From positions 62,001 to 126,000 of the forward strand of contig NZ_RCUY01000011.1 in the NCBI RefSeq assembly GCF_003667575.1: a DNA stretch of 64,000 bases, in the 5' to 3' direction. Made by a program: the position numbers and the translations under genes. The notes under the pieces are model-generated. The model was not told the DNA's origin. It ran no database searches and was given only the letters and a program-made list of their open reading frames with translations. The stretch is from Mycetocola lacteus (GTDB lineage Bacteria > Actinomycetota > Actinomycetes > Actinomycetales > Microbacteriaceae). Below are positions 9,201-18,500 of the stretch, in pieces; the first letter of the stretch is position 1; each line of letters opens with the position of its first letter.

Positions 9201-12200
9201 CCGTCAGCGTGAACGGGATCGTCTGCCCGGCAAGCTGCGCCCCCACCGGGGTCTTTTTGATACTGATCTCGGTGGCACCGGCCTGGTAGAAGGCCTGCGC
9301 TGTGGTCTCGTGGGTCGCGGTCAGCGGAAGCGAACCGGGGCCGTTGACCGAACTGGTCACCTCACCCTGCACGGTGTTGGTGAACACACCTCCACCGCCG
9401 CGAGGCTTGAACTTCTCCCCGGGAGCCGAGGGGTCCGCATCGGTGGGCACCGGCATATCCGGGGTGGAGGCCAGGTAGGCGCGGCGGTGTACGGTCAGCG
9501 GGATCTCCTGACGCGGATTTGCCGGGTTCTCCCACTGCGAGCCGTCGGTGCGGGTGAAGGTGAAGCGCAGACCGCGCACCTGATCGGCGGTGACGCCCGC
9601 GGGCAGGGCCGGAGTGGCCGCCGGGGTGCCGAGCGTCCAGGTCGCGCCGTTCAGGCTCAGCGGGTTGCCACCGCCGGAGGTGTCGTAGGTGCCACCGACC
9701 AGCGCATCCACCTGCACCCGCAGGATCGGCGCGGTGAGCTTGAAGCCCGGCGCGAAGTCCACAAATCGGTAGGCGTTCCAGAAGGTGGTGGTGTCATCGG
9801 TCACCACCATCTTGGCCGGCCGCGCCGAACCGGTCGGGCGGGCAGAGAGGGTCATCGTGATCGAATCCCACGGCTCATCGGCATAGTTGGGTGCGCTGGG
9901 TGGAATCTGCGCGTACTGCACCTGCGGCGAGAACGACTTGGTCGTGGTGATACCGATGTTGAGGTTGGCCAGCGCCATCTGGGCGCCGTCCGTGGCGGTG
10001 ACCTCGTGCACGCCGTTCACTCCGCCCGGATCCAGCACACTCGCACTGGCATCGTTGCGCACGGGGGAATCAACCACGGTGACCGGCGCTCCGCCCTCGC
10101 GGTGGGTCGCGCGTAGACGCAGATCCATGGTCAGGGTGGACTTGCCGGCCGAGACGATCCGGCCATGGTGGGTCACCTCGATGCCCACCACATCGGCCAG
10201 GTTCGCGGCGCTCAGCGCCTTGGCCTGATCGATCGAGTAGGCGCTAATGCCGCCCCCGGCGCGGGTCAGCTGCACCAGCGAGTTGGTGGCGCCCGCGGGC
10301 ACCGTGATGCCCACGATCTTGGCCAGGTTGAAGGTGTCAAATGGCTTGGTGGCGCTGCCGGGTGCCGGATCGACAATCTTCAGCGTGTCCACCTTGGCCA
10401 CGGTTGCGTTGGTCGCGGTGATGGTCACTCGACCACTGGGATACGCGTTTGCCGGGGTACCGGCCGGCGGGATGCCGATCGGTCCGCCGCTCCAGCCCTT
10501 GCTCACGGAGACGTTGAGCGGGCGGTCGAGGATCGAGATCAGGTCCGAATCCTCATCGTGCGCGGCCACGGAACCGCCGATGATGCCGCTGGCACTGGCG
10601 ATATTGTTCACGTCGCCGGTGTCGGCGGTGTTGTACAGCTCGCTGCCCAGCACGGGCACGGCCGGAGTGGCCGGAACCCGCTTGGTATCGCGCAGCTCCC
10701 ACTCCAGGTCGATCTGGCGGGTGTTCCCGTTCGAACGGGCAACCCCCGAGCCGACGGCCGGCGCATCCACGGCGGTCGCGGCCTCACGGGCGGCGGTGTT
10801 CTCGGCGAAGATCAGGCGCACACCCTGGGTCGAGGCCTGCTCGGTGGCATTCAGCGCGATCTCCGGCAGCGACCCGGTGTAGGGCAGTTCGTCCGCGCCG
10901 GAGGCGGATGCCCAGGCGGTCCCGTTCCACAGCTCCACCGCGGTGATCTGGTCATAGGCCAGCAGCGGATCCATGGCCGGGGTGATCGCCTTGATCTTCA
11001 CCAGGTTGAAGGCCTGATAGGTGGTCTTCTCCACCGGGTCGGCCGGGCCGGCGTTCGGGGTCTTCCCCACGCGGGTATCGGCGATGACCATCTGCTCATA
11101 GCCGCCGTGTCCACCGGTGGACCAGCTCAGGCGCGAGGTTGCGTGATCCCCGGAACGGGCAACCACGATCTGGTCCGCCGGGGCGATCCAGCGCTTGGTC
11201 AGGAAGTCATACTCCCCCGGGGTCGGTGCGAGAATCTCGATCGAGGGGCAGGGGTTTACCGTCGCGGCCCCCGCGGTGGCACCCGGCGCGGTGGCCGAGG
11301 CACTCGAACAGTTTTCGACGGTGATGTCGCTACCGGCGGGCTTGGGGGCCAGGCTTTCCTTGAGCTCGGTGGTGATGTTGGGCTGCACCGTGGCACCGGG
11401 CGCAAAGCCTGGCTCATCGCTGGTGAACTCGAACTGCAGTCCGCCGATCTGGTCGCGAACCGCCTCGGGAATCGCCATCGAGAACGAGGTGGCACCCTTG
11501 ACGTTCTCGGCCAGAACCACCCAGGTGTTGCTGACGGTGTCGAAGTAGCGCACGGTCAAAATGACACCCGGGGGCACATCGGTCTTGGTGATCGCGGTCG
11601 GGCGGAAGTGATCCCACCAGTCCGAGTCCTTGGGGGTTCCGTCGGCCTTCAGCTCGGGATCATTCACCAGGATCTGGGTTGCGTTGGCGGTAGACCCCTT
11701 ACCCACGGTGGTCGGGAGCTGGATCGTGGCCGTCTCCCCCTCGGTGCCCCAGATCTGTCCGGGGCTAATCTTCTTCTGGGTTTCTAGCTCGATCCGGTGC
11801 TCATCCAGGGTGAGGGTATCGGTCGCGGTGGCATCGGCCTTCTGGTCGCCGGCGGTACCGGTCACGCCCACCACGTTATCGATGGTGGTGTCCTTGGCCA
11901 GGCCCTCGGCTGCGGTGACCCCGAAGGTCAGGTTCGATTCGGCACCGGCAATGATCGGCTCGCCAGTGGTATCGGTAAAGGTGATCTCGAAGTGCTTCAG
12001 CGATCCGAAGTCCACCGGCAGGGCCGGATAGGCACCGCCGTTTGTCAGCGGAACCGTGATGCTCTGCTCGTCGCCATTTCGGTCGAGATACACCAGGGTG
12101 ATGTCGCCGGTGTCTGCGCCCTGGGGGAACTCGACCGACGAGGTGAATCCGGTGAAATCCAGGCGGGAATCGAAGTCGCCGCTAGCCGGTTCGCGAATGG

Positions 12201-13377
12201 TCAGCGTGGACAGCGGGGTGTCTCCGGCATTCGAGCCGGAGAGGGACACGGTCGAGGCACCGCCGGGCAGCACCACATCCGGGTCAAAGGACTTCTTGGC
12301 CGCCACACTCAGCGGCTCGGTGACAACCTTATAGGTGGCGTCATCGGTGTCGGTCGCGCGGTCGCCTCCGTTGGTGACGGCGGACTCGACGGTGTTCTTC
12401 AGGGTGATGCTCTCCTCGAGGTCGGCGACGTTCTCCCGCTGTTCGAGCTTCAGGGTCAGTCCACCGGTGGCCCCCGCGGGGATCGTGGTTCCGTTCGGTC
12501 CGGTGAAGGTCACCCGAATTCCGGTGGCCGAGGCCGGCGGCGCATTCGGGGCACCGGGCTTGGTGGCTACCGAGCCCTGCACCCAGGCGGTTCCGTTCCA
12601 GTACTCCACCGTGGCGGTGGTGGCACCCTCGGGCCACTGCACCGAGTCGATGCCGGTGATGGCCAGGTAGTCAAACGGGTTGCCGGTGGCATTCGGATCG
12701 ACCGGGTCGGTCAGGGTCAGGGTGTCCGCGCCGGCGTTGGACTTGTTGGCCCCCGAGAGCGTCAGCGTGGTTTCGGTGCCGGGCTTTGCCTGACCCGCGG
12801 TCGGGTTGAAGGACTTGGTGGCCTCGGTGGCCAGGTGCTTTTCCAGCACGGGCTTGACGTTCGCGGTCGAGGTCACCTTGGTTGCGTTATCCGCGGTGAC
12901 CTGGGCGGTGTTGGGGATGTTCACGCCGTTCTTCTCATACGGCACATCCTCGCGCAGCTTCACGGTGATCGTGATCGTGGCGTTGGCGTTGTCGATCAGA
13001 CCGATCACGCCCTCGCTCAGCTGCTCATTGAAGACCACGCTGACGTTCTGCCCGTCGATGATCGGAGTCTGGAAGGGCGCGTTGGCCACCACCACGTTTT
13101 GGATCTCAAACTCGGGCGGGATCGCGTCGGCAAAGACGGCGTTATTGCAGCCCACATCGGTCAGGGTCGAACAGGCAACCTCGATCGTATAGGTCAGCGT
13201 CTCGCCGGGCTTCACCTGCTCTGCGGAGGCGGTCTTTTTCACATCGAGGACCGCGGTGGGCGCCTCAGCCGCGAAGGTGGAACTGGGTGTCCACACAAAT
13301 CCCAGTGCAAGCAGCGCACCTAGTCCCATTGCCACGCCCCGCATACGCGAGCGTTTTTGTCCCCTGATCGGTGCCAC
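6202..13377 (-). CDS. giant wall-anchored surface protein, DUF11-like and DUF5979-type repeats
   Basis: A predicted secreted protein of ~2,391 residues. The signal peptide has a basic n-region (RGQKRSRMRG), a hydrophobic core and an AEA-type cleavage site. The first ~1,750 residues are Thr/Asp/Pro-rich, DUF11-like Ig-fold modules with motifs such as VKPGETLTYTI and NTAQVTA. Five DUF5979-type modules of ~100 residues follow from ~1780 (openings such as LAVQKTV, LEVTKTV, LLVTKEI, ITVTKTI), each with a Cys pair. The C-terminus carries LSGTGA, a hydrophobic helix and a basic tail: a sortase signal with LSxTG in place of LPxTG. GTG at 13377 is preferred: a GGGGA site is 5 nt upstream, and the in-frame TTG at 13449 coincides with a probable -35 hexamer. 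The role is probably adhesion or surface-layer structure; the ligand is unknown. Confidence 0.88.
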   Translation of the reverse strand: MAPIRGQKRSRMRGVAMGLGALLALGFVWTPSSTFAAEAPTAVLDVKKTASAEQVKPGETLTYTIEVACSTLTDVGCNNAVFADAIPPEFEIQNVVVANAPFQTPIIDGQNVSVVFNEQLSEGVIGLIDNANATITITVKLREDVPYEKNGVNIPNTAQVTADNATKVTSTANVKPVLEKHLATEATKSFNPTAGQAKPGTETTLTLSGANKSNAGADTLTLTDPVDPNATGNPFDYLAITGIDSVQWPEGATTATVEYWNGTAWVQGSVATKPGAPNAPPASATGIRVTFTGPNGTTIPAGATGGLTLKLEQRENVADLEESITLKNTVESAVTNGGDRATDTDDATYKVVTEPLSVAAKKSFDPDVVLPGGASTVSLSGSNAGDTPLSTLTIREPASGDFDSRLDFTGFTSSVEFPQGADTGDITLVYLDRNGDEQSITVPLTNGGAYPALPVDFGSLKHFEITFTDTTGEPIIAGAESNLTFGVTAAEGLAKDTTIDNVVGVTGTAGDQKADATATDTLTLDEHRIELETQKKISPGQIWGTEGETATIQLPTTVGKGSTANATQILVNDPELKADGTPKDSDWWDHFRPTAITKTDVPPGVILTVRYFDTVSNTWVVLAENVKGATSFSMAIPEAVRDQIGGLQFEFTSDEPGFAPGATVQPNITTELKESLAPKPAGSDITVENCSSASATAPGATAGAATVNPCPSIEILAPTPGEYDFLTKRWIAPADQIVVARSGDHATSRLSWSTGGHGGYEQMVIADTRVGKTPNAGPADPVEKTTYQAFNLVKIKAITPAMDPLLAYDQITAVELWNGTAWASASGADELPYTGSLPEIALNATEQASTQGVRLIFAENTAAREAATAVDAPAVGSGVARSNGNTRQIDLEWELRDTKRVPATPAVPVLGSELYNTADTGDVNNIASASGIIGGSVAAHDEDSDLISILDRPLNVSVSKGWSGGPIGIPPAGTPANAYPSGRVTITATNATVAKVDTLKIVDPAPGSATKPFDTFNLAKIVGITVPAGATNSLVQLTRAGGGISAYSIDQAKALSAANLADVVGIEVTHHGRIVSAGKSTLTMDLRLRATHREGGAPVTVVDSPVRNDASASVLDPGGVNGVHEVTATDGAQMALANLNIGITTTKSFSPQVQYAQIPPSAPNYADEPWDSITMTLSARPTGSARPAKMVVTDDTTTFWNAYRFVDFAPGFKLTAPILRVQVDALVGGTYDTSGGGNPLSLNGATWTLGTPAATPALPAGVTADQVRGLRFTFTRTDGSQWENPANPRQEIPLTVHRRAYLASTPDMPVPTDADPSAPGEKFKPRGGGGVFTNTVQGEVTSSVNGPGSLPLTATHETTAQAFYQAGATEISIKKTPVGAQLAGQTIPFTLTVSNPAPAGSGVERAIRDPKITDILPTDFNTNDPTGKPWLIFDDQSDDPRYEFGYQPSGTTPAPHLPMPTDPAQITITEGKNADGEPTNIAFEFPKGTVLMPGDTYTITLNMMFRPGIAAGQHVTNTVLAEAAQPFQFCNGEAHEVLGCAADTDVYPTEVGALRGQKFVKSNDTELGVTDVTNPAAECTPTVDDFYSGNCVPITKPLGIETWRERVQNSGTLEMDKVVTIDRLPTPGDQGALVLLPRGSQWEPTWTGPITPVTADGYRTPEGVEYYYSSAQDPCVADLSPSQTACPDGAWLPLTPDVAAADVKHIKTVFLFGENHFRPGDILGYTFQTRTPAVSPVATSDTVAWNTIAIGAETVTASGTRIGSVLPTEGRRVGVALATGPLAVQKTVTGDAAAHAPATFELQVVCTVGKGTALETVLPPVTVTVEGGKPVTLEEQFPYGAECVLVDAPGVNGESSSTSGPAVTIGRTASLLPLATLTNIYSLTSLEVTKTVTGALDQDGQPLDYGSFPFEVSCTFLGKPVVATGFEFSPMAFSLEHDQRRILAGLPVGSECVITETDPHGAEVTHTSPGVDGPVTGEGPSVTVTLTSDEAPASAAIVRFVNGFPLGAIDLFKRVEGDGAGAVDDGTDFVFELTCRVGSDVVYDGALHLTKAEAIAGRHIIVDTLPAGARCELDETDSGGASTTVITPDTKAVPAAVGTLREPLQFTAVNTFAAGDLLVTKEITGPGAELWGTGPFEVALACTLDGAAIAIPDGATRELSAENGFETDFAGLPSGAACELTESATGGATTSEIVDADGAAVTEPVIIGSGTTVALRVINTFEVGGITVTKTIEGDNAAAAANAQFQVALACTLDRDGVSTALTIPEGATRTLSAATGLTAAYTQLPTGAVCELRETVAGGANASAITPNAGDPAVGVAIIGSGTSVALSVVNTFTKDPGITPPGPGTPGGELSGTGANPPWGWLMAALGLLLGGTLLGIRQIRRRGTGDLA

Positions 13378-13419
13378 CGAAATCCCCTGTCCTATTGGTA
13401 AGACGCACAGTCTGGTCTC

Positions 13420-13449
13420 AGCATAGGAGTCGTGATTCGGGATAAACAA
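13420..13449 (-). promoter_or_regulatory. candidate promoter of the giant surface protein gene
   Basis: On the minus strand TTGTTT (13449-13444) and TATGCT (13425-13420) are 18 nt apart. This would place the transcription start near 13413, giving a leader of ~36 nt before the GTG start. Inferred by eye from hexamer match. Confidence 0.4.
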
Positions 13450-13509
13450 CCGAAATTCACGCGTGGGGAGAGAATTACCCCCAGATGAGGGGCGCTTTTC
13501 TCGGCGGAG

Positions 13510-13539
13510 GGCCCGGCGGAGTGCGGGGGCCGCCGGGCC
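13510..13539 (-). terminator. GC-rich hairpin after the MmpS-like lipoprotein gene
   Basis: A 10-bp stem (13510-13519 with 13530-13539) just past the stop at 13549. No U-tract follows, so termination is only probable. Confidence 0.45.
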
Positions 13540-13548
13540 TCACACGAC

Positions 13549-14007
13549 CTAGTCGAACTTCGGGGTGGTTGCCTCGCAGGTCACCGGCTTGCCCGGCTCC
13601 CCGGCCACCGCCGCAATCTGCCGCTTCCCATCCAGCAGAATCTGGCAGGTTGCCCGCTGGCCCTCACCCGGGGTTGCGACGATCGAGGCGGGCTGGGTGG
13701 CGGTCACCATGACCGTCTTTTCCCAGCGCGAGCTTTCGGGGGCGGTCGCATCCACCTCCAGTGGAAGGTTCGGGAGGTTCTTGGTGACCGTGTCTTCTCC
13801 GCGAGATTTGGCCTCGCCAAAGGTCACCGTGGGGAGGGTCGGGGTGCCCTCACCGGACACCGTCACCGCGTAGGTCACCGACCAGGCATCGGCGGTGGAG
13901 TTCTTGATCGAATCAACCAGGCCACATCCGCTCAGGCCCACACCCACGAGGGTCGCGGCCCCCAGGGCGATGCCGGTTTTTGCCCAAATTCCTGCGGTCT
14001 TCATCAT
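13549..14007 (-). CDS. lipoprotein, MmpS-like fold
   Basis: A 152-residue exported lipoprotein. A signal peptide of ~28 residues ends in lipobox LSGC. The mature part has the pattern of actinobacterial MmpS-type domains: a VTYAVTVSGEGTP strand, RWEKTVMV in the middle and two late cysteines (ATCQILLDGK and VTCEA) spaced to form a disulfide. Family membership is inferred from this pattern only; no MmpL transporter is nearby, so a transport role is not supported. GGAGGA precedes the ATG, and a 17-bp palindrome lies between it and the upstream region. Confidence 0.75.
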   Translation of the reverse strand: MMKTAGIWAKTGIALGAATLVGVGLSGCGLVDSIKNSTADAWSVTYAVTVSGEGTPTLPTVTFGEAKSRGEDTVTKNLPNLPLEVDATAPESSRWEKTVMVTATQPASIVATPGEGQRATCQILLDGKRQIAAVAGEPGKPVTCEATTPKFD

Positions 14008-14019
14008 GTTTCCTCCGTG

Positions 14020-14036
14020 TGTTCAACGTCTGAACA
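14020..14036. promoter_or_regulatory. 17-bp palindrome in front of the MmpS-like gene
   Basis: TGTTCA and TGAACA arms with a 5-nt spacer, 13 bp upstream of the start codon at 14007. The position suggests an operator that would block initiation or early elongation. It is not the usual actinobacterial LexA box (CGAAC-N4-GTTCG), whose half-sites face the other way. Confidence 0.4.
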
Positions 14037-14136
14037 TCACGCTATCGAGGCACATGCACACGGCGCTTCGCTCGCCGCGCTGATGTTGACGGCGGCAATA
14101 TCGCTCGCTCGGAGGAGGGCTCTCAGCCCAGCGGAC

Positions 14137-14478
14137 CTACTTGGTCAGCGCCTCACCCAGGTCGGGGCAGTACCGGGCGGTCGCGGTATCCATGAAGGAA
14201 TCGACGTCCTCGGCGGTGCGCCCGTCGCTGAGGGAGCTCTGCTTATAGTCTTCGGCAACCTTGCGCAGGCCCGACGCGTTATCGCGCTCCTTGTCCAGGC
14301 GCGAGCAGTAGTCCTGGGCGAACTCGATCAGGCGTCCGGTTGAGAGGGTGGAGTAGCTCTTGAGCGACTGTGCTCGTGCCGAAAACTCCCCGTTGTTGAT
14401 CGGGGCCGGGCCCTGGGCGCACCCACTGAGCAGCGCCACCGCCAGAATGGTTGCCGCGACTGCGAACCTGTGCTTCAT
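14137..14478 (-). CDS. small lipoprotein, DUF732-like
   Basis: A 113-residue exported lipoprotein with lipobox LSGC near residue 20. The mature domain is helical with two cysteines (DYCSRL and ARYCPDL) that could bridge. This resembles the actinobacterial DUF732 pattern, where a late YCP is typical, but the match is by eye. GGAAGGGAG precedes the ATG. It lies upstream of the MmpS-like lipoprotein on the same strand; the two may be co-transcribed. Function unknown. Confidence 0.75.
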   Translation of the reverse strand: MKHRFAVAATILAVALLSGCAQGPAPINNGEFSARAQSLKSYSTLSTGRLIEFAQDYCSRLDKERDNASGLRKVAEDYKQSSLSDGRTAEDVDSFMDTATARYCPDLGEALTK

Positions 14479-14729
14479 GATCGGGAACTCCCTTCCGAAT
14501 CAGTATTCTAATCCCCCGGGCGACGACTCACCGTCACGGCGCGTGCGCCGGACGGGGTGGAAATCGTTACGGCATTCCCAGGCTCGTCGCGTCTGGGCCG
14601 CCCTTCCGTCATCCGCTGGAATGATCTTGTACGTCACGCCCGTCCTGCCTGTCCGCGGGCAGTAGACTCGTGGTGTCCCTTCACGGTACGTCTGCGGGTG
14701 TGCCACCAACAATTCGGAGCCTTTCATCG

Positions 14730-15440
14730 ATGCATACCGCTCTCATTCCCTGGCTTGACTCCAACGAAATCCTGCAGGCGGCCGGCCCCTGGGCCGTTCT
14801 GGTCGTGTGCCTCATCGTGTTTGCCGAAACCGGCCTGCTGGTGGGCTTCATGCTCCCCGGAGACACCCTCCTGGTCATCACCGGCCTCACCAGCAACAAC
14901 GGCACGAGCGATGGTCTCGGCATGCCGATCTGGTGGGTCGCGATCCTGATTGGAATCGCCGCGTTTATCGGCGGTGAGGTGGGATATCTGATTGGGCATC
15001 GCGCCGGGCCCAAGATCTTTGAGCGTAAAGAGACCGGTCTGTTCAGCATCGAGAACGTCAACCGGACCAATAAGTTCTTCGAAAAGTGGGGCGCGCTGGC
15101 GATCATCATCGCCCGCTTCGTGCCCGTGGTGCGTACCTTCGCCCCGGTTGCGGCCGGTGCCTCGCACATGAACTACCGCAAGTACAGCCTGTATAACCTG
15201 ATCGGTGCGCTGATCTGGGGCACCGGCCTCACCTACTTCGGCTACCTGATCGGCTACATCCCGCCGGTTGCTCACTTCGTGAGCTCCTACATCGACGTGA
15301 TCCTGCTGGCCGCCGTGGCCCTCTCGGTCGGCCCTGCGGCCGTGCACTACTTCATGGCCTTCCGCAAGAGCAAGCGTCTGGCCGCCGAGGAGGCCGCCCG
15401 GGCCGCTCAGGCACCCGAGGACGAGGCTCCCGCAGCCTAG
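14730..15440 (+). CDS. DedA family membrane protein
   Basis: A 236-residue integral membrane protein of the DedA (SNARE-associated/VTT) family, members of which move phospholipids or undecaprenyl phosphate across the membrane. Diagnostic features are FAETGLLVGFMLPGD near residues 30-45, the amphipathic re-entrant RFVPVVRTFAPVAAG segment and GALIWGTGLTYFGYLIG. The ATG at 14730 follows GGAG by 10 nt and begins the conserved part. The C-terminus is an Ala/Glu-rich cytoplasmic tail. Confidence 0.9.
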   Translation: MHTALIPWLDSNEILQAAGPWAVLVVCLIVFAETGLLVGFMLPGDTLLVITGLTSNNGTSDGLGMPIWWVAILIGIAAFIGGEVGYLIGHRAGPKIFERKETGLFSIENVNRTNKFFEKWGALAIIIARFVPVVRTFAPVAAGASHMNYRKYSLYNLIGALIWGTGLTYFGYLIGYIPPVAHFVSSYIDVILLAAVALSVGPAAVHYFMAFRKSKRLAAEEAARAAQAPEDEAPAA

Positions 15441-15456
15441 TTCCTCCCCCATACAC

Positions 15457-15500
15457 ACGGCGGCCGCCGGATCCTCAGGGATCTGGCGGCCGCCGTTTTT
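15457..15500. terminator. terminator after dedA
   Basis: A 12-bp stem (15457-15468 with 15485-15496) with an inner GATCC/GGGATC pairing, followed on the plus strand by TTTTT. It lies between the convergent dedA and second giant protein genes. Confidence 0.85.
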
Positions 15501-15548
15501 GGCCGTGTCTGAGCGCACCACCGAGCCGCGCCCGAAGGCACCTCCAGA

Positions 15549-18500
15549 CTAGGCCCGCCGGCCGCGCCGCATGAGCACCAGGCCGGCCGCGAGCAGCGCC
15601 CCCGCCAGCAGTGTGAGGGTACTCGAGGCGTCTCCGCCACCGGTGCTGCTCAGCCGAGTCTCGGCGATTATCGGCTTCGGCGTGGCCGGGTCACCGGGAC
15701 CGTGGGGCACACTCGGCAGGCCCGGGTGAGCGGGCAGCGTCGGGACCGTGGGTGCCGTCGGGGTACCGGGGATGGTGGGTTCTCGCGGATCCTCGGGGAT
15801 GATCGGGCAGTCGGTCTCGGGGAACGACACCGTTTTGGTTGCCGTGAGCCGGTCGGTCGCGGTGACCCATCCCGCGCGCGGCACCACGTGGAACCCGGCC
15901 TCGGCATGGGCGGTGATCACCACGGACTTCCCCGGGGCAAACTCCCCGGTGACCTCATACCAGACGCCCGGGGTAAGCAGTACGCTCAGGGTTGGCCGCA
16001 CGTATACACCGGCCACACAGCCGGGCTCGGTGACCACCGGATCGCGCGGGGTCACCGGCACCGTGTCCTCGCCCGTTCCAGGTTCTCCGGTGCCCGGGCC
16101 GGTCCCGGTCCCGGGGTGTTCGGGATCCACGCCGCCGTCACCGCCGCCGCCGGGGTTCCCCTCACCGCCGCCGGTGTGAGGCGGATCGATCGGGGTGGTG
16201 GTCGCGCAGCCCTCGGATTCGTCGGTGGGCGAGGTGCAGGACGTGGGTGCCGACGATCCGGTCCCCCACACTCGGTTGACCAGGCCGACGTCATGAATCT
16301 GGGCACTGGTGGTGGTGATCACCACGCGATAGCGCAGCACGGCACTCTCCCCCGGTGCCAGGTCGAAGGCCGGGGTGCGAAGCCAGGAGGTGCCGGGCTT
16401 GGGTGGTTCCACCCGAATCGGCTCGCGATCACCGATTTTCAGGGTAATGTCGCCGTCGAGACGTGCGGCACCGAGCACCTGGCTCAGGTCATCGGTGAGC
16501 ACGATCCCGGTCACCGGACCCTGGTTCTCGGCTCGCGCGGAGGCGCGCACCTCATAGGTGATGCTGTCGCCCACGGCGAGGCTGGTGCCCGCGCCGATCG
16601 GAGCACCGGAAGTGTTTTCAGCGTGCTTGCCGATCGACCACTGCGCGGGCGTGGTTCCGCCGCCGGGACCGGTACCGCCGTCGTTTCCGCCGCCGGTACC
16701 GGGGGTTTCGGGCCCGCCGGATCCGCAGTCGGGGGCCTCGGGGAAGCTCACCGAGAAGTGTGCGGTTTTCCCGTCCTCGGCGAGCTCCCATCCGGGCGGC
16801 ACCACCAGGGCGAATCCCTCACGCGCGTGCGCGGTGATCGTCACCGTGTGCCCGAAGGCCACCTCGCCGGCGATCGTATAGAAGATTCCGGGTGTCACCG
16901 GCACGTTGATCCACGGGGCCTCGGGTTCCCCGTCGGTGCACACCGGTGCGGTGGGCCAGGAGGGGTCCTCGGGCGTGGCCGGGGTGTCCGTTCCGGGCCC
17001 CGGGTCCGGGGTGGTCGGAGTACAGTCAGGCAGGCTCAGAGTGATGACCCTGGTTGCCGAGGTCTTCTCGGCTGAGAGCGTCCAGCCGGCCGCGGGGCGA
17101 AGCGTCCGTCCATCCAGCGAGGTTGCGGTGATCGTGACCGTGCCGCCGGCCACCAGCTCGCCGCTCATCTCATAGCGCACCCCGTCGGATACCGGCAGCC
17201 GTACGTCGGGCACCGAGATGCCGCCCTCGGGCAGGCAGATCGCCTGGGTGATGCTCGGGTCAGCGAGCGACACCCGGTCATCCACGATGACCAGTTCGGT
17301 GCGGCACGCGGCATTCAGTCCGGCATCGGTGTCGCCCACCGCGCAGCGAGCGGGTGTGTTGACGCCGCTGCCGCGCACGTCGTTGCGCAGGGTGCCGCCG
17401 TGCTGTCCCTCGGCGACGCGGACCGCATAGCTGAGCACCGCGGTCTGATCGCGGGCCAGATCGAATGCGGGCGTGATAAGTTGCCGCGTGGCCGACGGGG
17501 TCACCGTGATCGGTGCAGCCTCCCCCACGCGCAGGCTCGGGGGCGCAACCAGCTCGGCCGAGGCGAGCACGCCGGCCAGGCTGTCATGCAGCACCACGTC
17601 CTCGGCGGTGTTGCCCGAGAGCCAGCGTGCGGTGATCTCGTACCGGACAATGTCGCCCCCGGTCACCACGGCACCGGCTGCCAGCGGGTGACCGTCGGCA
17701 TCCAGGGCCACCTTAGAGAGTGTCCAGGCGCTCAGGATCGGTGTGGTCACCTCGGCGCACACCCGGGCGGCATTCTCGCCGGGCTCCCCGGCACAGATTC
17801 GGTTGAGCAGCGAGCGGTCGCCGCTGCCGGTACGAGCATTGACGGTCACCGGGTAGGTCAGGGTCAGTTTCTCCCCGGCGGCCAGGGCCCCGCTCCAGCG
17901 CACGTGGCCGTCCACCATCGGGACCTCAAACTCGGGGCCGTCGCCGATGCGAGCGATCGCCACCTCGCCCACCGGGGTCGCATCGTCCAGGACACCGGCC
18001 AGGGTATTATCCACCGCGAGCGGGGCGCGCTCGGACCAGGCACCGGGCCCGGGGTTCTCGACGGTCAGCCGGTAGTCCAGGCGTTCCCCGCGCAGCGCGG
18101 TACCGGTAAAGGTCTCGCCGTCGCGCAGCAGTTCACCACCCACCCGCGGGGCCGCCGGGGCGAGCTGCAGCTGCACGGCGCAGGGCTGGGTGGCCGGGCC
18201 GCAAGTGGCCGGGGCGATGGTGCCGATTCCGGGGATCTCGGCGGTACCGATCGCCTCGTCTCGCAGGGTACCTCGGCGCAGATCCTCGGGCACGGTCACC
18301 GTGTAGGCGAGAACCGCGGGCTGATCCCCGGGCAGTTCAAAGCGCGGGGTGGTCACCCGACCAGAGGCCAGCTTCAGGGTGGTGGGGGCGGCGGATCCCA
18401 CGGTCAGGGTGGGATCGCCCGTAAGCTCGGCCACGCCGAGGGTCTGAGATGGATTCGCCTGAATCTGCACACCCTCCACGGGCCATCCGCCGATAGCCTC

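Noticed and set aside
6193-10116. Plus-strand open frame of 1,307 codons opposite the first giant protein
   Set aside because: It is a GC-rich antisense shadow: no conserved motifs, a His/Gly/Arg-biased composition, and the minus-strand frame has a signal peptide, repeats and a sorting signal.
14500-14727. 75-codon minus-strand frame between the small lipoprotein and dedA
   Set aside because: No ribosome site, an Arg-rich sequence without motifs, and it covers the promoter region of both neighbours.
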